Positions 24,471-36,742 of a stretch of 64,000 nt of DNA are shown in pieces. How positions within the stretch are numbered: the first letter of the stretch is position 1; the number at the start of each line of letters is the position of its first letter. Origin of the DNA: Ziziphus jujuba (taxonomy: Eukaryota; Streptophyta; Magnoliopsida; Rosales; Rhamnaceae). A program made the translations under genes and the position numbers. The stretch lies in assembly GCF_031755915.1 (NCBI RefSeq), contig NC_083389.1, positions 19,073,501 to 19,137,500 on the forward strand, given 5' to 3'. Under the pieces are notes generated by a model. It did no database searches. It was not told where the DNA came from and saw only the letters and a program-made list of their open reading frames with translations.

Positions 24471-27294
24471 GACAGGACCCGCCCCAGGAACCCTCCCCAA
24501 GACCTCCTGGGTGATCCCGCCTAGGGAAGTCCCACTGGACAATCCCTAGAAAATATCCAATGGAACCTCACTTTAAAACATAGATAATCAAACACCAGCA
24601 TTAACATTAATACCTCAATATATATATATATATATATAAATAAGTCCACAACCGGCCTACTGTACTATAGGCCATAACTACACACATGAGTACCATGATC
24701 TCTACTGAGTTACATAATTAAAATCAGAGCATTCTAAGAGTGTTAACAAAGTTTATGAGTACAAATAAGTAATAAATAAGTCCAGAAGATAACAATAGGT
24801 GAAGAAAAGATAAATACGGCCACTGCAGTGGAAGGAAACAAACGATAAGCTATGCGCAAGGTAGACTGCTACTAGCTGCCTAGGCCTAGGGGAATGAATT
24901 TAAAACAATAAAACGTGAGATAAAGAATCTCAGTGAGTGGCATAGTATAATAGAAAAGTAATGATTTATTTCTGAAAAATCTTTCTCTCAAGATATCTCA
25001 TTCCACTCGTTGAAAAGTTTCCCGTTTAAAAATCATTTCACAAAACCCAAACTTGTACCCCAATTAATATCACAAAAGTCGATGCTCAAAAGTATGAATG
25101 AACGATCATAATTGTAATATTATGAAATGTTTCAAATCTAGATATAAACATTTGAGCATAAACTATAATAATTATAGTCCCACCAAATAAATATGAAAAT
25201 GCAGAAATCACCACAATATCTGTAAATCAACAATATATACAAACAGATACAATGTACCATACGATGTACCAATATACAAACCGTGGAATACACCCACCTC
25301 ACGACCCTCAATATATGAACGGTGTCGTGGAAATAATAAATAACCATCGGGACGTACCCAACCTCATGGTCCGCGACAATAATAAACCGTCGGATAAACC
25401 TGACCACACAGTCCATAGTAATAATAGATAACCGTTGGATGAAACCAACCTCACGGCACCGTGGTAAACCCAGCGTGCAGTAATATAATATAATATAATA
25501 TTGATCCAAGGTATTGGCATTACATCAATTTAAAAATAACCAATACAGTATATATGAAACAATCTTGTAAGATTATAAATATACTTTTCCAAAAGATACT
25601 GTATCATAAATCATAATTTAACATTTAAACTTCCACCATTTAATTAAATACTTCAAAATCTCAAAATATCATTTCATACGAAAACCAGAAATACCACAGT
25701 GAAATATACTCACCATAAACTAATTTTAAGCACATAAAATTATAAAATATTTGATTGTGCTTAAAATTATATAATTTTCAATCTGGTTTTTCAAACCAAA
25801 TAGTTTCCAAAATGATTTAAAACCTCAATTTAATTACCAAAATATTTAAATACCACAAGTCCATTTATGGACCCATTAAAATTGAAAATCACTTAAAATA
25901 TTATCAAAAGTCACATAAAATGATAACACATATATGTGAAAGCAAATATTTATATATGCATAAAATAACATTTCAATCAAATGGTATATACGTAAAATAT
26001 TTAAAGCACATATATATTATACTGTATGCCCAAAACATTTAAAAATGATATAACCACTCACAGTACTGTAGATGCTCATGCCTGCTCCTCTACAAGATTT
26101 CCTCCAGGCTCAATTTGAGTGCCTCTAATATAATAAAATATTCCTCAGGCACCAAACAACTAAACCAGAGACACTTGTATAATCTAAATGTCTCAAAATA
26201 ATTTACAGTACTACAAAATCGCATAAATTGGACACCGGGCAGTCCAATTATATCGCGTGTCCTTAGGACCCGGTACCCAAAATTGGAGATTTTCACCCGA
26301 AGCCTAATATTTCAAAATTGAACCCCCAATTAGGTCCTAATATTATCCAATTTCACTAATCTAACTTCAATTCTAATCAATTTAACCACAATCGTCCAAA
26401 CACAATCCCAATTTCTCCGAAAATTAGCCAAATAACCCCAAAAATAGAAAAATTATCAAACGACCTCAAAAATTCACAAATTATAAGTCAACGGAAAGCC
26501 CAAGAGACAAGAAGTTCACCAGTGGTCTTACCTTGGTCTGGTGACTCCTTCGGTGACCGAAAAATTGACGTAAAGGTTCGACCGAACTTGAACTTGAGAG
26601 ATCTCTCAAATGGTGGGGGTTTTGGGCAATCTAACCACGGAAATGGACTTAGAGGGGTTGAAAATGGTGGGATAGACGTATGGGTCGAGCTGGGTTGGCC
26701 GGAAAACACAAAAAAAGAGGAGAGAGAAAATTTCTGTCCGTCCGGCTTCTCCGGCCCGATCTGGGCGCGTTTGGTTATCGGTGGCCGTGAAATTTTGCGG
26801 CCAAGCTCAACTCCGTCCCCCGTTCCTCTCTAGCCAGCGCGTGTAGCAAGGTGGTGGCTGAAGATGGGTCAAACGGCGTAAACCCGGTTGGAGGTAAAAA
26901 CGGTCGGTTCGGCCGATGGGTCTGGGGTGTTTTTCTCGAGTTTTGGAGAGGAAATGGGTATTTTTGGGCTTTTTTTCCTGTTTGGAAACTTATCGAGGCT
27001 TATATGGAGCCTAAATCATTAACAGACAAAAACTGAGGACTGGCTTGGATACTGATTTAAAACTTATTCTTAAAACTTCTCAGAACCATAACTTTTTATC
27101 CGTAACTCAGAATTTGGCGTACCGTTAGTCTGTGAACTCGTATCGACGAGATCTATACAATGGTACCTCAGTCAAACCAAAAATATTGGCTATTGAAAAA
27201 GTCAACTTGAACCCATATATTATTCACTTGGTCAAACTTGGTCAAACTTGTTCAATCATGTATATTTTTTTTTTTTTTGGTATGGGGTGTTACA
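24471..27294 (-). mobile_element. Solo LTR, TGTAACACCCC family (copy 1)
   Basis: On the minus strand it starts TGTAACACCCCATACC and ends near ...GGTTCCTGGGGCGGGTCCTGTC. ATGTT flanks it on both sides (24466-24470 and 27295-27299), and the pol reading of Copia-A2 continues across the gap, so this is a clean insertion. It is homologous along its length to 57787-60725 on the other strand. No internal coding region or second LTR exists, hence a solo LTR. The large size and TGTAACACCCC start suggest a Ty3/Gypsy source; that assignment is inference. It has an imperfect 43-45-bp tandem array near 25290-25475 (anchors ACCATCGG 25343, ACCGTCGG 25386, ACCGTTGG 25431) and a GC-richer block at 26500-26900. 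Confidence 0.8.
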
Positions 27295-27299
27295 ATGTT

Positions 27300-27876
27300 G
27301 TCGATAGATGGATATATGTGAAGGTTAGTGGGAGCAGTTTTATATTTTTGGTATTGTATGTTGATGACATACTCTTGGCTACCAATGACATTGACTTGTT
27401 GGCTAAAACAAAGCAGATGTTATGCAACCATTTTGACATGAAAGATTTTGGTGAGGTTTCTTTTATTTTGGGCATCAAAATTATTTGAAATAGGACTAAC
27501 GACATATTGCAGTTGTCTTAGAGAGCCTATATTGATAGGATCCTTAAAATGTTTGATATGCACAGTTGTTCTCCTGGAGGTGTACCGCCTACAAAGGGTG
27601 AAAGACTTTCTATGAACTAGTATCCTAAAAGTGATAGAGAAAGGATGGCGATGGAAAATGATCGCTATTCTTCTACAGTTGGTAGTTTGATGCATGCTAA
27701 AGTTTGTACACTACCTGACATAGCTTTTGCTGTGGATGTGCTTGGTAGATTTATGAGCAATCCTGATCTTATTCAGGATACTAAAGATTATATGTTGACA
27801 TATTGATGCACCAACTCTCTTGATGTAGTTGGTTATAGTGATGCAGATTATAAAGGTTGTGTAGATTATAAAGCAT
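27300..27876 (+). pseudogene. Copia-A2 pol remnant, second part (RT/RNase H)
   Basis: It resumes the reverse transcriptase with the intact [10 protein letters not shown] motif (about 27358-27387), then [16 protein letters not shown], and the thumb and RNase H region to SDADYKGC. Stops occur after KII and within the QLS*RAYID segment. Relative to Copia-A a block between NPSPIHYQ and HMLTY is lost. It stops at an abrupt junction at 27876/27877. Confidence 0.8.
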
Positions 27877-28163
27877 GCTGCTAGTCTATGAATTCATATT
27901 GATAAGTACTTTACAATCATATATGAGTTAAAACCAAATTTTACAAGAATAAAAAGTCAAATGCGACACTACTCGGACAATTTAGATCGTAATTCATTTT
28001 GCCTAGTCTACGAACTCGGATTGACACGTACTTCGTAACGGTGTCTCAATCAACATGAAACTCCATCTGAAACAAAAAGTCAACGTGGATTCCACGTAGT
28101 CAACTCGATCAAACTCGTCAACATAAAAAAAATTTTCGGTGTACTTTGGAATAGAGTGTTACA
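27877..28163 (-). mobile_element. LTR fragment, TGTAACACCCC family (copy 2, truncated)
   Basis: On the minus strand it begins TGTAACACTCTATTCCAAAG at 28163 and follows the family text (GTTGACTTTTTGTTTC, ACGAAGTACGTGTC, GAGTTCGTAGACTAG) for about 290 bp. It then stops inside the Copia-A2 RNase H region. Only the first tenth of the LTR is left, so a deletion joined it to Copia-A2. Confidence 0.7.
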
Positions 28164-28169
28164 TTAGAA

Positions 28170-30917
28170 GTTCAGGGAGCATATATTTTCCATTCAATGT
28201 AGATAATATCCCAGTAATAGTAAGTCAAAGTAAGAAAAAAGTACATTTTAAAAAAAAAAAAACTTTTTTTAAGAAAGATGTAATACATGAATAATACAAA
28301 TATGCACGTAGTTTTGAAAAAAAAAACAATTATTTAAAAAAAATGTGTTTCTGAATGGAAATGTTTAAACAGATATTAAACGTATTGTCATTATATTTTA
28401 TATATCATATATATTCATCATGAGATTATTTAATAGAAAAATTAATTATTGTTTTTGGTTTAATATTTTTATTTTTTTAAAATATAATTGTTATTTTGAA
28501 ACGATCTTTTTTAATAAATAATAATATAAAACATATGTCAAAATATTATTGGTTGATATAAAATTTAAATATGAGATTTTTTTTTTCCCCTTGAACCTAA
28601 ACATTAGAATTATCATCAACAGTCATTACCAATTAGGTTGTCCTAAAAAAATCTAGATAAATGAATCATTAATAAAAAGAAAATATGCTAATTAAATACT
28701 ACTATATATTTTTAAAATAAATAAATATTAGTATATCATTTATTTTATTATTTGGTAAACAATTAATCACTAGTATGATTGATCAAAATAATACTGGCGT
28801 TTCATATAATAAAAAGTCTTGGTCCTCTGGTTATACCATTAAAAGTATATTTTCAGATTAAAGGTTACTTTTAGATTTAAAGTTCAATTTTTAACCAGGA
28901 TAAAAAAAGTTAGAGAAAGTCATAAATCCATCAATACATGAATTTCACAACAAATATATCTAAATATCAATAAACTATGGCGACTAGGACTCATGTAAAT
29001 ATAGAAAGCTCTTTTGATAAACTAAATATAGAAAGCTATGTGCCTTGAAGCTTTTTGTTTTCGTTTTTGCTTTTTTTTTTTTTTTTGTCTTTTTAATAAA
29101 ATTTAATAAAATTACTTCTTCAAATTTTAAAGGTACTCAACATGAAATTCTAATTTCTCCTTGTAATATTAAAAGAATTTATGATCAAAATGTTCAACAA
29201 ATTAATGCTGGTATCAGGGATTATTTGATTTTCTTATATTGGTTAATCAAGACCTTGTGTTTTGATAGCAAAACATCATAGTCTTCATATGATAGCATTA
29301 TAATTTGTTAAATATATTTAACTAGATATTATAACTTTTCAAATATTTTTAACTAGATAAATTTGTCAACTATATAACATACATAGAAAAAAGCTTACAT
29401 AATTTAAATTATCATATATATTTTTTTAAAAAACAAAGGAAAAATTATCACATGGTTTAAATAAAATTTAATTAAGAACTTCAAAGCTTCAAATTAATCG
29501 TTGCAAAAAGAAAAGGAAGTATAAAGGTTTTAAAAGTAATTTAATTTTACTAAAGGTATAAGGGTAATTTAGATTGCCTCTAGAGGGTGTGGATGAGTTA
29601 TTGAAAATATGAGGGATGTTTTTTTATTTACCTTAAAGCTCAAGAGTATAAATGAAGTATTCGCTTTTTTAATATAGCAACAAACACCAATTTTTTTTTT
29701 TTTTTTAAATCCTTACTCTTTTTTTCTAATTTTTTTATAACGTGTCTTTTATGTAATTATGATCTTATCAATTATATTCTTTATTTAACTTAATTTCGGT
29801 TGTTATATTACTCTTATTTTTTTTACTCAAATCTTTAGTTTTTACTTTTGTACCTTTTGTCCATATTTTTCTTTTACACAAAAGGTATTAAAAAAAAAAA
29901 GTAGAATGAAAATTGGAATGCTTGAATAAATTAAAAAAGGAATAAAAAATCGAGTGAAGGGGAAAAAAGAAGAAAATATCAAAAAAAAAAAAAAGAATTA
30001 ATATGAGTTATTAAAAAAAAAAAAGAGTATACAATGGAGTAACAAACTAGTCAAATACAATATTTTGTGTTTAAAAATTAAAATTAAAGAAAAGGAGAAG
30101 ACGTGAATTTTTAAGGGGCAAAAAGGAAATATGAGTAAAACTAAAAAGACTTTAATTATATAAAAAAAAAAGGGTCAATGCATTTTACTACCCTTTTGTT
30201 AAGGCAAAATTTGTTATAAGTCTCTAATTTTTTATTTTTTATTTATCTATTTTCTATTTTTTATTTTCTATTTTTTATTTTTGTGGATTTAGTACCCTGG
30301 AAATTTAAAAAAAAAAAAAATTATAATTTTGTGTCAAAACTGTTAAATCCAACGTATACATATCTTTTTGTGGAAGGTTGAAACATACTCACTGGTTGTT
30401 CAATGCACAATGATGCTTCCAAATGATTAATGAATTTTATTTTTCCTCTTCATGTTATACAAGGTTTCACACAAAGCATTTAAGTTGCATCTAGATTTAT
30501 GAGTTGACAACTAATTAAGTGCGTATATCTTATAATCTAGTTTAAATAAGAATTCAACTAAACCTTATTGTGACTGGAGAAGAAAAGGCCTTCATACAAG
30601 TCATTAGAAAGTTGATTGCTATAAATTTATCTCATTCATTTATGTATAGAACAACTAAAGGAATTATACATTAGTACTTTCACAAAACAAATAAAAAAGT
30701 CATCAGTACATTCCCAAAGCATCAATAGGAATTATACATACATTTAGAACAAATAAAGAAACAGGCTCCAACCAATGGAGAAAAAAATGCATTTTTTTCT
30801 CCATAGTTAAATAAAGGACATTGCTTTACTAATTAAACATGTTTAGCTATGCCAAAGTAGAACAAGGTTTCAGTTGAATAACCAAATAAATTGAACCTCA
30901 TGCACGAATGCACAAAT
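28170..30917. other. AT-rich intergenic DNA
   Basis: No gene recognised. Poly-A/T runs are dense (28250-28262, 29068-29085, 29694-29706, 30310-30322). A 78-codon frame at 29045-29281 starts with a Phe-rich run encoded by poly-T; it has no recognisable domain and is probably chance. Confidence 0.5.
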
Positions 30918-30922
30918 AAAAG

Positions 30923-31255
30923 TGTTGAAATGTGGTGATCTTGCCACAATGTGCAAGGTAGTTCGGTTACACTTGCACTCTTTGTTTTGCAACATCAAAG
31001 ACCAAACATTATTTATGTTTATGCATTTTATTTTATCTTGTAATGTTTAAGAACAATATTTTTTTATAATGCCCTAAGCTCATTAACTATAGCTTAGGGC
31101 CTTTTTGTCTAGTTGCTGGAATTGTATTTCCAGCAACATAAGTCCATTTCCTTGGATGCCGTTTGAAGAAGGTTTGGGATTTGGATATGAATTTTGGCTA
31201 TAATAAACTAGAAACGCAGAGGAAGCAATATTAAAAACAAATTTTGAAAAACAAG

Positions 31256-31288
<33 letters not shown>

Positions 31289-31497
31289 ACAACTACTATA
31301 TTTGTTTTCTTCTTCTTCCCAAAAGCTAACAACCTTCTCAAGAACCCTAAACCTCCATTAAAACCAGAAACAAAACCTTAACAAACCCAAAAAAAACAAA
31401 ATTAAGAACCAAGAACCAACAATAATCATTCTTGACTAACACCTTGAATGATTGTGCTCTAAGGTACAACAACATAAACCTACACCAAATTCCATCA
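30923..31497 (+). repeat. Copia-B 5' LTR with two adjacent hairpins
   Basis: 575 bp. Perfect inverted repeats GCCCTAAGCT / AGCTTAGGGC (31071-31100, 10-nt loop) and GTTGCTGGAA / TTCCAGCAAC (31112-31137, 6-nt loop) lie 11 bp apart. A (CT)n tract is at about 31258-31287. Confidence 0.93.
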
Positions 31498-31513
31498 TGG
31501 TATCAGAGCATAG
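31498..31513 (+). other. Copia-B primer binding site (tRNA-iMet)
   Basis: TGGTATCAGAGCATAG follows the CA end of the LTR with no spacer. The first 12 bases match the complement of initiator tRNA-Met. Confidence 0.88.
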
Positions 31514-31702
31514 TGTAATTTCTTAGGACCTTGTGAGCTTTTAACCTAGACCATTTTATTTGTAAGAGGATCCCCCACCTAAAGCCTTCCAACCGAAACC
31601 AAAACCTCCCAAAAAGGCTAGTTGAAACTCACCAAAACACCACCACTAGAGAGCTTGTTCTTGTGTCCATTTTTCAAAACTTTTCAAAAACTATTTTTTC
31701 AA

Positions 31703-32620
31703 ATGGCCTCACAATCCTTTGTAACCCCAACACCACCTAAGTTTGAAGGCCAAAACTATTCCATTTGGAGTATAAAAATGAAATCCTACCTTCAAGACTT
31801 TGGTTTATGGGAAGTCATAGAAGAAGGTTATGTAGTGGAAGAGTTGAGAGCTAATGCAACCCAAGCATAAACAAATGCACATGAGGCCGAAGTTGCCAAG
31901 GCGTTCAAGGCCCTCACTGCCTTGCATTCCTCCGTGAGTGATTCCATTTTTACAAGGATAATATCATGCACAAGTGCTAGAGAGGTTTGGATAAAGCTTT
32001 AAGAGGAGTTCTATGGAAATACTAGAACTCGGCAAATGCAAGTTTTAAACCTAAGAAGAGAGTTTGAGACCTTGAAGATGAAGGATAATGAGCTTGTCAA
32101 GGATTTCACGGAAAGGATGCTCAAAGTGGTAAATCAAATTCGGGTCCTTGGTGAGCAATTGACCGATCAAAAGGTAGTAGAGAAAGTATTGGTGAGCTTA
32201 CCCGAAAGGTTTGAAGCTAAGATTTCCTCCCTTGAAGAATCTAGAAATCTTAGTGAAATAACCTTGAGTGAGCTCATCAATGCTCTTCAAGCAACCGAAC
32301 AAAGGAGAGCATTAGAAAGGAGGAGACCATAGAGAGTGCATTCTATGGTGGCCACGGCAACAAAAAGAAGAATAAAAGGAGGAAGAGCAACATCACCAAC
32401 CAAACTGGTTTTACAACCAACAACAACACAAACAACAACAAAAGTGGATGGAATTAACAACAACAACAACAAAGCCATCAAAACCGAGGAGGGCATACAC
32501 CTTGCCCTCATTGCAAGAAGCTTGGACATCCACCATCCAAGTGTTTTTGGAGGCCGGATGCATCTTGTGAAAGATGTGGAAGAAAAGGCCACATTGCCAA
32601 AGTATGCAAGCAAAGGAGAC
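31703..32620 (+). pseudogene. Copia-B gag with two zinc knuckles
   Basis: Starts MASQSFVTPTPPKFEGQNYS at 31703, with the usual Copia gag YxxW context (YSIWSIKMKSYL). Stops interrupt it at 31868 (TAA), in KL*EEFYG near 32001, and after RRP near 32330, and the frame changes between 32330 and 32500. In the later frame two complete CCHC knuckles can be read, CPHCKKLGHPPSKC and CERCGRKGHIAKVC (about 32503-32610). Capsid-like helices are recognisable (FETLKMKDNELVKDFTERML). Non-functional. Confidence 0.85.
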
Positions 32621-35600
32621 AACAAGCCAATGTGGTTAATGAAGAAGCCGAGAACCTATTTGTGGCCACATGCCTTAAGGCCACAAGTAGTGGTCTCGGT
32701 TGGCTTGTGGATAGTGGTTGCTCACACCACATGAGTTTCCAAAAGGATGGTTTTATGGAGCTTGACCGAAACTACAAAACCAAAGTGAAGATTGGTGATG
32801 GCCGATTCATGCAAGTAGAAGGCAAAGGAGATGTGTGTTTGAACACCAAGGAAGGTACCAAAATTATAAAAGATATACTATATGTTCCTAGTTTGTGTGA
32901 AAACTTGCTTAGTGTAGCACAATTGGTAGAAAGATGCTTTGCTTTAAATTTTGCAAAAGATGGATGTATTATATATGATGCTTGTGGTAATGAGCTGTTT
33001 AAGGTACCATTGAAGGACAAAAGCTATAGATTGGACCTAGTTAAGAATGAACAAGCCTTCAAAACCAAAGTAGAGTCCATTTCTCAACTTTGGCATAAAA
33101 AGGCTTGGGCATTCTAGCTATGGTGCCATGAAAAACACCAATGCCATTGTGAAGGACATGCCAAAGATTAAGGAGATAAGAAGCCTATGTGATGTATGCC
33201 AACTAGGGAAATCCACACGGCTTCCATTCCCTAAAGCCGGTTCATGGAGAGCTAAGGAGAAGCTTGAGCTAGTCCATTCGGATGTGTGTGGACCGATGAG
33301 TTTGTCATCAATTGGAGGTTGTAAGTACTTCCTAACCTTCATTGATGACTACTCAAGGATGTGTTGGGTATATTTTCTAACAACCAAGTCATAAGTGTTT
33401 GAGAAGTTCATGGAATTCAAGAAGATGGTGGAAACCCAAAGCAATGCAAAGATGAAGTGTTTGAGAACCGATAATGATGGAGAATATACAAGCTTGGCTA
33501 TGGAGGATTTTTGCAAAGAAAATGGAATGGTGCATCAATTCACAACACCATACACACCACAACAAAATGGTATTTGTGAGAGGAAAAATAGGACCTTGAT
33601 GGAGATGGCAAGGTGTATGATACATGAGAAGAACATGCCAAAGAAGTTTTGGGCCAAAGCCATATACACGGCTAGCTTTATCCAAAATCAAGCATATACC
33701 AAAGCCAATGAGTCCAAGACACCCTATGAGATATGGTATGGAGAAAAACCATCTTTGGACAACATAAAAATCTTTGGAAGTGTTTGTTTTCTCCATGTTC
33801 ATCCACACATGAAAGATAAGCTTGACAAAAGGGCAAATGTGGGTATCTTGGTCGGCTTTAGTGAGGTTACCAAAGGTTTTAGGGTTTTCAACTTGGAAAC
33901 CAAGAAACTTGTGGTAACAAGGGATGTGAGGAATGATGAAGATGCTGTTTGGGATTGGATAAAGGAAGAGCTTCTTGTCCATGAAGATAATGCTCGGTTG
34001 GATGATGAAGAAGAAGAAACCAATGACAATGACAATGAAGAAAATGAAGATGATGAGGAGGATGCACTTGAGAACATTGGAGCCAAATTGGAGATTGGAG
34101 ATGGTGTTAGAGGAGAAAGGCCATTGTTCGAAATATATGAAAGGTGCAATGTTGTCTTGAGTGATCCTACCAATGCTCAAGAAGTTATGCAAAAGAAAGA
34201 GTGGATAGAGGCCATACAAACCGAAATGGATACGATAGAAAAGAATGAAACTTGGTCTTTGGTTTCTAAACCTAAAAACAAGAAACCAATTGGTGTAAAG
34301 TGGATCTTTAGGACCAAGTTCAACCCGGATGGAACAATATGCAAGCACAAGGCAAGGCTTGTAGCAAAAGGCTATGCACAACAAATGGGTGTAGATTATG
34401 GAGAGACGTTTGCACCGGTTGCAAGAATGGAGACCATAAGGCTCATCCTATCCATCTCGGCCTCAATGTCATGGAAGGTGTACCACCTTGATGTAAAGTC
34501 GGCTTTCTTGAATGGTGTGCTTCAAGAGGAGGTTTATGTCAAGCAAACCGAGGGCTTCATTGTTCAAGGGCATGAGGACAAAGTCTACCATCTATACAAG
34601 GCACTTTACGGGTTAAAGCAAGCACCTAGGATTTGGTATGGCAAGATTGATGGTTACTTGATCTACCAAGGCTTTAGGAGGAGTTCAAATGAGCCAACAC
34701 TATACATAAGGAATGAAGAAGGCATGATTGTTATCTCACTCTATGTGGATGATTTGTTGGTCACGGGTGAAAATAAAAAGAATGTGAAAGTTTTGAAAAA
34801 TGAACTTGAAAAGGAGTTTGACATGTCAAGCCTCGGTGAAATGAATTACTTCTTTGGATTGGAAGTGATGCACTGCTCTAGGGGTATCTTCATATCTCAA
34901 GAGAAATACATCAAAGATCTTTTGAAAATTTTCAACCTTGATGAATGCAAGCCAATGTTAACACCAATGAGCCAAGGAGACAAATACAAGAAAGATGATG
35001 GCACACCAAAGGTAAACCCGACCCTATATAGAACCATGATAGGAAGTTTGCTCTATGTATGTTCATCAAGACCAGATATTATGCATGACACATGTGTTTT
35101 GTCTAAATATATGCAAGCACCATCCCAAAATCATTTTATAGGTGCCAAAAGAATTCTTAGATACTTAAAAGGAACACAAGACTTTGGAGTTTGGTATGAT
35201 AGGTAAGATATGATGAGATTAATTGCCTACTCGGATAGTGATTGGACTAGATGCTTGGATGATATGACGAGCACTTCGGGGTATCTTTTCTCACTTGGTA
35301 GTGGACCATTCTCATGGAATGCAAAGAAGCAAGCAACAACCGCTCAAAGCACCGCTGAAGCTGAGTACATTGCTTGGTTTTCATGTGCAAATCAACGCAT
35401 TTGGCTTAGGAAATTACTGGAGGACCTTGGTTATCCTCAAGAGGGTTTAACCATCATCAAATGTGACAACACTTCAACCATATCAATAGCCAAGAACCCT
35501 GTTCAACATGGAAGGACAAAACACATACGGGTGAAGTATCACTCTTTGAGGGAGTTTGAAGAAAATGGAGAAGTAAGCTTGGAATATATCAAGACCGAAG

Positions 35601-35704
35601 ATAACCTTGTAGATTTCTTCACCAAGCCACTTCCAAAAGAAAGATTTGAGACCTTGAGGAAGCTTCTCAATATTTCAAGCAAGAACACCAAGGAGGAGTG
35701 TTGA
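32621..35704 (+). pseudogene. Copia-B pol (PR-INT-RT-RNase H)
   Basis: The protease motif WLVDSGCSHHM (about 32702) is intact. Integrase begins at LWHK, where one extra A in the run at 33097-33101 shifts the frame; it continues RLGHSSYGAM, CDVCQLGK, VHSDVCGP, LRTDNDGEY and NGICERKNR, so the zinc site and D,D,E residues are all present. A TAA stop falls after LTTKS near 33391. The reverse transcriptase (frame 33395-35206) has LDVKSAFLNG and LYVDDLLVTG. Another TAA stop (35204) precedes the RNase H part (35210-35704: SDSDWTRCLDD, STAEAEYIA, KCDNTSTIS, DFFTKPLP). The catalytic residues look conserved; only one frameshift and two stops separate it from an open frame, in contrast to the more damaged gag. 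Confidence 0.92.
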
Positions 35705-36275
35705 AATGTGGTGATCTTGCCACAATGTGCAAGGTAGTTCGGTTACACTTGCACTCTTTGTTTTGCAACATCAAAAACCAAACATTATTTATGTTTATGC
35801 ATTTTATTTTATCTTGTAATGTTTAAGAACAATATTTTTTTGTAATACCCTAAGCTCATTAACTATAGCTTAGGGCCTTTTTGTCTAGTTGCTGGAATTG
35901 TATTTCCAGCAACATAAGTCCACTTCCTTGGATGCCGTTTGAAGAAGGTTTGGGATTTGGATCTGAATTTTGGATATAATAAACTAGAAATGCAAATGAA
36001 GCAATATTAAAAAAAAATTTTGAAAAACAACATTTTTGGCTCTCTCTCTTTCTCTCTCCTTCTCTCTCAACTACTACATTTGTTTTCTTCTTCTTCCCAA
36101 AAGCTAACAACCTTCTCAAGAACCCTAAATCTCCATTAAAACCAGAGATAAAACCTTAACAAATCCAAAAAAAACAAAATCAAGAATCAAGAACCAACAA
36201 CAATCATTCTTGACTAACATCTTGAATGATTGTGCTCTGGGGTACAACAACATAAACCTACACCAAATTCCATCA
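35699..36275 (+). repeat. Copia-B 3' LTR
   Basis: 577 bp, partner of 30923-31497. The pol frame ends at 35704, just inside the LTR. The second hairpin is preserved; the first has one arm mismatch. Confidence 0.93.
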
Positions 36276-36280
36276 AAAAG

Positions 36281-36742
36281 TACCCACCCAGAAAACGTAG
36301 CAAATAAAATTAGAGTTTCTAATCTAATATTATAAATTGACCACAAAAGGGGTCAAGTTTCTAGCATTTTCAATTAACTTAGGTAAGCAAAATAGGGAAA
36401 TTTTCTATATTTCCCAAATAGAATAGAACATAATCTATAAAGAAGAAGTGTAGTATTTGGGATTTAAGCATGCAATACAATGTTCCAATGGTCATAATAT
36501 TAGTAACTATGTCTCTAGTTGATGTTACCAAAGGAATTCAGAAGGAATTGCGCCTTCACTTGATCCAAGAGTGAGGATAGAAGTTGGTAGCTTTAGCACT
36601 GAAACGTGGCTCACCTTATATCCAAAAACAATAAGAAATTTTTTTTTCTGTAACTTCAAGTAAAAAAACAATAAATACAATAAATTAAAAAACCTAGATA
36701 AGAATATGGGTTTGCTATTAAAAAAAAAGAAAAAAAAGAAAG
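36281..36742. other. Spacer right of Copia-B
   Basis: AT-rich, no recognised coding sequence. On the minus strand 36530-36625 is less AT-rich and reads GYKVSHVSVLKLPTSILTLG before a stop; it may belong to the same broken gene as the duplicated exon to its right, but I cannot identify it. Confidence 0.35.

Larger units (their letters stand above)
19343..27876 (+). mobile_element. Copia-A2: degenerate plus-strand relative of Copia-A, 3' end lost
   Basis: Same family as Copia-A by shared LTR text, leader, gag and pol. The 5' LTR is about 19343-19927, followed by ATT and a decayed primer site TGATATCAAAGC (19930-19941). Gag starts near 21548. Pol runs to 24470, is interrupted by a 2.8-kb solo LTR (24471-27294), and resumes at 27300 up to the RNase H segment SDADYKGC near 27870. 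There it joins abruptly a fragment of another LTR, and no 3' LTR is present. The many stops and shifts show a much older insertion than Copia-A. Confidence 0.82.
30923..36275 (+). mobile_element. Copia-B: Ty1/Copia LTR retrotransposon, complete structure, dead coding
   Basis: LTRs 30923-31497 and 35699-36275 (TGTTGAAATG...TTCCATCA) flank a primer site TGGTATCAGAGCATAG at 31498 directly abutting the LTR, gag, two zinc knuckles, PR, INT, RT and RNase H. A purine tract CCAAGGAGGAG immediately precedes the 3' LTR. The target duplication AAAAG is perfect at 30918-30922 and 36276-36280. By eye the LTRs differ at roughly two dozen positions plus a CT-rich tract (about 31258-31290) that differs in length and sequence, so it is older than Copia-A. 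It is not closely related to Copia-A (different gag and zinc-knuckle number). Confidence 0.95.

Noticed and set aside
25138..25509. 123-codon minus-strand frame
   Set aside because: It falls in the tandem-repeat part of a solo LTR; Tyr/Ile-rich composition reflects AT content.
33389..34384. 331-codon minus-strand frame
   Set aside because: It is antisense to the Copia-B integrase/RT coding region, which has clear motifs on the plus strand.
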